In this document: one piece after another, positions 34,152 through 38,154 of the stretch
How positions within the stretch are numbered: the stretch's first letter is position 1
Layout of the letters: the number at the start of each line of letters is the position of its first letter
Assembly: GCA_028870275.1 (NCBI GenBank)
Contig: JAGWPY010000046.1
Location: forward strand, 1-38,154
Reading direction: 5' to 3'
DNA from: Gammaproteobacteria bacterium
Lineage (GTDB): Bacteria > Pseudomonadota > Gammaproteobacteria > Steroidobacterales > Steroidobacteraceae
Length of the DNA: 38,154 nucleotides
Notes under the pieces: generated by a model
Databases searched by the model: none
What the model was told of the DNA's origin: nothing
What the model saw: only the letters and a program-made list of their open reading frames with translations
Program-made: the position numbers and the translations under genes

Positions 34152-35453
34152 ATGCGCTCCGCACTCCAGCGTCTCGAGTTCGCACTGTACGTGCGCTCCC
34201 GCGGGCTGCCACCGCCCTGGGGTCCGCTGTTGCGCCTGCTGCGCTATCCGGCCGCGCTGGTGCGCGACTGGCTTGCGGGCGAATTGAACGTGCGCGCGAT
34301 GAGCCTCGCCTACACCACCCTGCTGTCGATCGTGCCGCTGATCGCCTTCAGTTTCTCGATACTCAAGGGCCTCGGTGCGAACGCCCACCTCGCCGAGATC
34401 CTCGAGGAATTCTTCCGGCCGATGGGCGGCGCCGCCGCACAGATCAGCCGCAGCGTGATGCAGTTCGTGCGCAACATGCGCGGCGACGTGCTCGGCTCGA
34501 TCGGTCTCGCCTTCCTCGTCTATACCGTGGTCGCGACGATCAACAAAGTCGAGTCGAGCTTCAATTTCGTCTGGCGGATCGCCCGGCCGCGCAGCCTCGC
34601 CCGGCGCTTCGGCGAATACCTGAGCGCGGTGATCGTCGGCCCGGTGCTGCTCGCGGCTGCCTTCGGGGTACTCGCCTCGGCGCACGACAGCCCGCTGTCG
34701 CGCTGGCTCGGCACCCTTCTGCCGCTCACCTGGACGTTCTCGCTGCTCGGCAAGGCATTGCCCTACGCCGTGGTGACCACGGCCTTCACCCTGATGTACG
34801 CGCTGATCCCGAACACCCGTGTGCGTTGGTCCGCAGCCGTGGCCGGCGGCCTCGGCGCAGGTGCGCTCTGGGCCTTGATCGGCCGGATCTTCACGGCTTT
34901 CATCCTCTATTCTTCCCAGCTCGTCGCGGTCTACACGAGTTTCGCCGTGGTGCTCGCGACCCTGATCTGGGTCTATCTCAACTGGCTGGTGCTGCTGATC
35001 GGCGCGCAGCTGTCGTTTTATGTGCAGAACCCCCAGTACCTGCATTCGGGACGGATGGTCGCTCCGCTCGCCGGCAGCGCCCGGGAACAGGCCGCCGTCG
35101 CGATCATGCTGCTGATCGGCCGGGACTACGCCCGCGGCGAAGGACACTGGAGCGCCGGTGCGCTCGCCGACGCGCTCGACCTGCCGGGATCGGCGCTCGC
35201 ACCGGTCGTCGCGGCCCTGGAACGGAGCGGACTGCTGATCGCGACCGAGAGCGCCACCCTGCTGCCCGCCCGGGACGTACGTAAGATCGGACTCGCCGAG
35301 ATCATCGATGCGGTTCGCGAGCCGGACGCGGCCCGAGCGGCTCTGCAAACCCGTCTCCCGGAGGCCGCCGCGGAACTGTCCCGGCGAGTCGAGCAGGCCT
35401 TGCACGAACCTCTGGCCGGACTCTCGCTCAACGACCTGATCGGGCGGGATTGA
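34152..35453 (+). CDS. YihY/UPF0761 family membrane protein with C-terminal winged-helix-like domain
   Basis: A 433-aa integral membrane protein of the family formerly misnamed ribonuclease BN. The membrane part (about residues 35-290) has about six hydrophobic helices with MSLAYTTLLSIVPLIAF, VESSFNFVWRIARPRS, ALIPNTRVRW and YLNWLVLLIGAQLSFY. A soluble C-terminal region (about 310-430) reads as a winged-helix-like fold (WSAGALADALDLPGSALAPV), an extension seen in some family members. The ATG at 34152 gives the expected N-terminus; the much longer frame upstream is an artefact through purC and djlA. Transport or lipid-related function is unproven. Confidence 0.93.
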   Translation: MRSALQRLEFALYVRSRGLPPPWGPLLRLLRYPAALVRDWLAGELNVRAMSLAYTTLLSIVPLIAFSFSILKGLGANAHLAEILEEFFRPMGGAAAQISRSVMQFVRNMRGDVLGSIGLAFLVYTVVATINKVESSFNFVWRIARPRSLARRFGEYLSAVIVGPVLLAAAFGVLASAHDSPLSRWLGTLLPLTWTFSLLGKALPYAVVTTAFTLMYALIPNTRVRWSAAVAGGLGAGALWALIGRIFTAFILYSSQLVAVYTSFAVVLATLIWVYLNWLVLLIGAQLSFYVQNPQYLHSGRMVAPLAGSAREQAAVAIMLLIGRDYARGEGHWSAGALADALDLPGSALAPVVAALERSGLLIATESATLLPARDVRKIGLAEIIDAVREPDAARAALQTRLPEAAAELSRRVEQALHEPLAGLSLNDLIGRD

Positions 35454-35498
35454 GGCGCTTTCGAGGTGCCGGAAGGGACCTGAACGCCGCCGCACCGC

Positions 35499-35517
35499 CC
35501 GGGCCGAGAGGGCCCGG
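35499..35517. terminator. candidate hairpin between the convergent YihY gene and pmbA
   Basis: CCGGGCC (35499-35505) pairs with GGCCCGG (35511-35517) around GAGAG, in the 69-base gap between converging stops. No T-run on either side. Confidence 0.33.
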
Positions 35518-35522
35518 CCGCG

Positions 35523-36875
35523 TCACTCGCCGGCGATCGTCATCTGTTCGATCAGCATCGAACCGACGCGCACACCGCCGCGCGAATCGACGTCGTCGCC
35601 GGCCGCGGAGATCCCCTGGAGCATTTGCGCCAGATTGCCGGCGATGGTGATCTCGGCGACCGGATGCGCGATCTCGCCGCGTTCGACCCAGAACCCGGCT
35701 GCGCCGCGCGAGTAGTCGCCGGTCACCGTGTTGACGCCCTGTCCCATCAGCTCGGTGACGTACAGTCCCGTGCCGAGCGCGGCGAGCATCGCCTCGAAAC
35801 CGCCCTTGACGGTCGGTCGCACCAGGAGATTGTGCGCGCCGCCCGCATTGCCGGTGGTCCGCAGTCCGAGTTTCCGCGCCGAATAGCTCGACAACAGGTA
35901 GCCGGTGAGCACTCCGTCGTCGACGAGGGTGCGGTCGCGGGTCGCGACCCCCTCGTCGTCGAACGGGGCGCTCGCCATCGCCCGCGGGATGTGCGGCCGC
36001 TCCTCGATCACGAAACCGGCCGGAAAGACCCGCCGGCCGACCGCATCGAGCAGGAAGGAGGCCTTACGGTACTGGCTCGCGCCACGAATCGCCGCCGCGA
36101 AATGGCCGACGAGCCCGCGTGCGAGCTCGGGCGCGAACAGCACCGGTGCCCGCCGGGTGCCGAGCTTTCGCGGTGCCAGACGCGCGATCGTCCGCCGGGC
36201 GGCCTCGCGGCCCACTGACTCGCCGCTCGACAGTTCGCGCCAGTCGCGCGCACTGGTGTACCAGTAGTCGCGCTGCATCTCCTCGCCCGCGCCCGCGAGC
36301 ACGACGCAGCTCAGCGTGTGCGAGGTCGTCGGGTATCCGCCCACGAAGCCGTGCGAATTGCCGTAGATGTGCAGACCCTGATGGGTCCCGAGGCTCGCGC
36401 CCTCCGAATTGTTGATCCGCGCATCAAAGGCGAGCGCGGCCGCCTCGCAGGACCGCGCGATCTCGATCGCCTCGTCGGCACCGAGGCTCCAGGGGTGGGA
36501 GAGATCCAGATCCGGTGTCGAGCCGGCCATCAAAGCGGCGTCCGCGAGACCGGCGCAGGAGTCCTCCGCGGTGAACCGCGCGATGCTGCAGGCCTTGGCG
36601 ACGGTGGCGTGCACCGCCTCGGTGGAGAAGTCCGCGGTACTCGCCGATCCCTTGCGTCCGCCGAAATACACCGTGACCCCGAGGCTGCGATCGCGCTGAT
36701 GCTCGAGCGTCTCGACCTCGCCGAGCCGCACCGCGACCGACAGACCCGTATTCTGACTGACCACCGCCTCGGCCTGGGTGGCGCCGCGGTTCGCCGCCTC
36801 CCGCAGCGCAGCCGCAACGATCGCGGCGAGATCCTGGTCGCTCAATGTCACTACTTTGCCGGGAACGACGGCCAT
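35523..36875 (-). CDS. pmbA: metalloprotease PmbA (TldE)
   Basis: A 450-aa subunit of the TldD/TldE heterodimeric protease, which acts on microcin precursors and CcdA in E. coli. Family motifs: NTGLSVAVRLGEVETLEHQ, SLGVTVYFGGRKGSAST, NSEGASLGTHQG, TGNAGGAHNLLV and LYVTELMGQGVNTVTGDYS. TldE lacks the catalytic HExxxH of TldD, and none is seen here, so the active subunit TldD must be elsewhere. The ATG at 36875 has an AGGAG Shine-Dalgarno 7 bases upstream; the longer frame is rejected. Divergent from yjgA, the arrangement known from E. coli. Confidence 0.96.
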   Translation of the reverse strand: MAVVPGKVVTLSDQDLAAIVAAALREAANRGATQAEAVVSQNTGLSVAVRLGEVETLEHQRDRSLGVTVYFGGRKGSASTADFSTEAVHATVAKACSIARFTAEDSCAGLADAALMAGSTPDLDLSHPWSLGADEAIEIARSCEAAALAFDARINNSEGASLGTHQGLHIYGNSHGFVGGYPTTSHTLSCVVLAGAGEEMQRDYWYTSARDWRELSSGESVGREAARRTIARLAPRKLGTRRAPVLFAPELARGLVGHFAAAIRGASQYRKASFLLDAVGRRVFPAGFVIEERPHIPRAMASAPFDDEGVATRDRTLVDDGVLTGYLLSSYSARKLGLRTTGNAGGAHNLLVRPTVKGGFEAMLAALGTGLYVTELMGQGVNTVTGDYSRGAAGFWVERGEIAHPVAEITIAGNLAQMLQGISAAGDDVDSRGGVRVGSMLIEQMTIAGE

Positions 36876-36956
36876 CGCATTCTCCTGTGGCGCCCGCGGG
36901 CGGTTCTCATCCGCCAGCCCCGTGGATTGTACCGGTCCGGGCTCGCCTCGGTCAGG

Positions 36957-36965
36957 TGGTAGCAT
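36957..36965 (+). promoter_or_regulatory. candidate extended -10 before yjgA
   Basis: TGGTAGCAT, an extended -10 (TGn plus TAGCAT, 4 of 6), ending 7 bases before the ATG at 36973. No Shine-Dalgarno between. The same TGGTA start and 7-base gap occur before purE. Confidence 0.38.
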
Positions 36966-36972
36966 GTACGGC

Positions 36973-37491
36973 ATGGCGAAACATCGAGACGCACCGGGAT
37001 CGGAAGACGCGCCGCGCGAGCGGCCGAGCAAGAGCGCGCGCAAGCGGGAAGCCGACGAGCTCCAGGCGCTCGGCGTACAGCTCGCCTCGCTGCCGTCGGG
37101 CGAGCTCGCGGCCCTGGATCTGCCCGAGAATCTCCAGGCCGCGCTCGGCGAACTGAATCGCCTGGAATCGCACGGCGCGCAACTGCGCCAGCGCCAGTAC
37201 ATCGGCCGGTTGATGCGCGAAATCGACCCGGAACCGCTGCGCGAGCGCCTCGCCGCGAAACGTCGCGACCACGACCGCGAGGTACGCGCGTTTCAGCAGA
37301 TCGAGCGTTGGCGGGACCGCCTGTTGAGCGGCGACACGACGGCTCTCGAGGAGCTGCTCGCGAGGCATTCCTCGGTCGATCGCGACCGCGTCGAACGGTT
37401 GCTCGAGGAATCGTCGCGCGAACGCGCGGCGGGAAGGGCCCCGGCGGCCGCGCGAGCGCTGTTCGCGTATCTCAAACAATCTCTGGCATAG
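36973..37491 (+). CDS. darP: ribosome-associated protein YjgA (DarP, DUF615)
   Basis: A 172-aa, charged, helical protein of the DUF615 family; the E. coli member helps late 50S subunit assembly. Motifs: SKSARKREADELQALG near the N-terminus, ALDLPENLQAALGELNRLESHGAQLRQ in part, RQYIGRLMREID and LLARHSSVDRDRVERLL. An in-frame ATG at 36964 would add three residues, but it overlaps the proposed -10. It lies 21 bases before purE. Divergent from pmbA. Confidence 0.94.
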   Translation: MAKHRDAPGSEDAPRERPSKSARKREADELQALGVQLASLPSGELAALDLPENLQAALGELNRLESHGAQLRQRQYIGRLMREIDPEPLRERLAAKRRDHDREVRAFQQIERWRDRLLSGDTTALEELLARHSSVDRDRVERLLEESSRERAAGRAPAAARALFAYLKQSLA

Positions 37492-37496
37492 GGCTT

Positions 37497-37505
37497 TGGT
37501 ACACT
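37497..37505 (+). promoter_or_regulatory. candidate extended -10 before purE
   Basis: TGGTACACT, an extended -10 (TGn plus TACACT, 4 of 6), ending 7 bases before the ATG at 37513, with no Shine-Dalgarno between. It lies in the 21-base gap after yjgA, so purE may be read both from here and from yjgA. Confidence 0.4.
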
Positions 37506-37512
37506 CGTTCCC

Positions 37513-38004
37513 ATGAAACCGCTGGTCGGCATCATCATGGGTTCGACTTCCGACTGGGAGACGATGCAGGGCGCCGCCGAGACGCTCGAGGCCCTCGGCG
37601 TCCCGCACGAAGTACGCGTCGTCTCCGCGCATCGGACCCCCGACCTGTTGTTCGAATACGCGGCCGGCGCACGGGCACGCGGCCTCCAGGCGATCATCGC
37701 CGGCGCCGGCGGCGCGGCGCACCTGCCCGGCATGACCGCCGCCAAGACCTCGGTGCCGGTGCTCGGCGTTCCAGTGCAGTCCAAGACCCTCAACGGACTC
37801 GATTCGCTGCTCTCCATCGTGCAGATGCCCGCGGGCGTACCGGTGGCCACTTTCGCGATCGGCTCGGCCGGAGCGAAGAACGCCGCGCTGTTCGCCGCCG
37901 CGATCATCGCGCTGGACTCGGCGCAGGTGCGTGCGGCGCTCGAGCGGTTCCGCGAATCCCAGACCGCGGCCGTGCTCGCGCGGCCGGATCCGCGGACGCC
38001 GTGA
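37513..38004 (+). CDS. purE: N5-carboxyaminoimidazole ribonucleotide mutase
   Basis: Class I PurE: converts N5-CAIR to CAIR in purine synthesis, working with PurK. The 163-aa protein has [20 protein letters not shown] with the catalytic His, [13 protein letters not shown], and [20 protein letters not shown] typical of the class I enzyme. The stop overlaps the purK start (GTGA), giving the standard purE-purK pair. Confidence 0.97.
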   Translation: MKPLVGIIMGSTSDWETMQGAAETLEALGVPHEVRVVSAHRTPDLLFEYAAGARARGLQAIIAGAGGAAHLPGMTAAKTSVPVLGVPVQSKTLNGLDSLLSIVQMPAGVPVATFAIGSAGAKNAALFAAAIIALDSAQVRAALERFRESQTAAVLARPDPRTP

Positions 38005-38154
38005 GCGCCCGCTCGTTCGGACGCGTCGGCATCGTCGGCGCGGGTCAACTCGGCAGGATGATGGCGCTCGCCGGGGTCCCGCTCGGATTGCGCTGCACGT
38101 TTCTGGACCGCACGGCCGACACGCCCGGCGCACAGGTCGCTCCGACCCTGCTCG
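38001..38154 (+). CDS. purK: N5-carboxyaminoimidazole ribonucleotide synthase, N-terminal part (partial)
   Basis: The first 51 codons of PurK, starting at GTG 38001 that overlaps the purE stop. The enzyme makes N5-CAIR from AIR, bicarbonate and ATP. The visible part is the N-terminal Rossmann-like segment with [13 protein letters not shown], followed by [14 protein letters not shown]. The gene runs off the window. Identification is secure from motif and position. Confidence 0.94.
   Translation, partial: MSARSFGRVGIVGAGQLGRMMALAGVPLGLRCTFLDRTADTPGAQVAPTLL

Overview
The window looks like a chromosomal segment of a high-GC gammaproteobacterium. The gene neighbourhoods point there: ygfB-pepP-ubiH-ubiI, zapA-6S RNA-fau, pmbA facing yjgA (darP), rplM-rpsI, lgt-thyA and purE-purK. 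A Coq7-type ubiquinone hydroxylase, a Vfr/Clp-like CRP protein and a long-form PurC suggest a Xanthomonadales- or Nevskiales-like lineage rather than an enteric; this placement is inference. I see no insertion sequence, prophage, CRISPR array or other mobile DNA, and no gene-free stretch longer than about 300 bases.

Layout. 1-2822 (+) is the end of a kynurenine-pathway operon (3-hydroxyanthranilate dioxygenase, kynureninase, kynurenine monooxygenase) that makes quinolinate for NAD. 2792-7706 (-) holds rlmI, lgt, thyA and a SET-domain methyltransferase, then a GcvA-like LysR regulator coupled to folA. 7768-9903 (+) is a thioredoxin-fold DUF255 protein. 9822-18214 (-) is a compact eight-gene series: SUI1/YciH, dgkA, a double HtrA-like protease resembling fungal Nma111, Sua5, a fold-III ornithine/lysine decarboxylase, a MepK-like Tat peptidase, a HIT protein and a secreted M28 peptidase. 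18312-19858 (+) is ispG-phhB. 19869-24200 (-) is ygfB-pepP-ubiH-ubiI. 24278-26132 (+) is a TIGR02449 coiled-coil protein, zapA, 6S RNA, fau and an EVE-domain gene. 26183-26360 is a self-contained unit with a 21-residue lysine-rich peptide gene, followed by rpiA. 27065-29966 (-) is rplM-rpsI, tRNA-Gln(CTG) and kup. 30090-31591 (+) is coq7 and a CRP-family regulator with an acidic tail. 31625-33104 (-) is djlA-rpe. 33160-35453 (+) is purC and a YihY-type membrane protein. 35523-36875 (-) is pmbA. 36973 to the end (+) is yjgA (darP), purE and the start of purK.

Themes. Many genes are joined by 1- to 4-base stop/start overlaps (ATGA, GTGA, TTGA, TGATG), so translational coupling is widespread. 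Quinone synthesis (ubiH, ubiI, coq7), folate and one-carbon metabolism (folA, thyA, fau, phhB), purine synthesis (purC, purE, purK) and translation genes dominate.

The most unusual points are: (1) a 21-aa Lys/Ala peptide gene with its own promoter, Shine-Dalgarno and perfect hairpin terminator; (2) a SET methyltransferase with a histone-like basic tail; (3) several genes whose best -10 hexamer lies only 7-9 bases before the start codon with no good Shine-Dalgarno, suggesting leaderless mRNAs; (4) a CRP-family protein with a 15-residue acidic tail and Asn in place of a cAMP-contacting Ser; (5) a bacterial Nma111-like protease with a decayed second protease half; and (6) an 82-base convergent coding overlap. 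Most of the rest is ordinary core genome.
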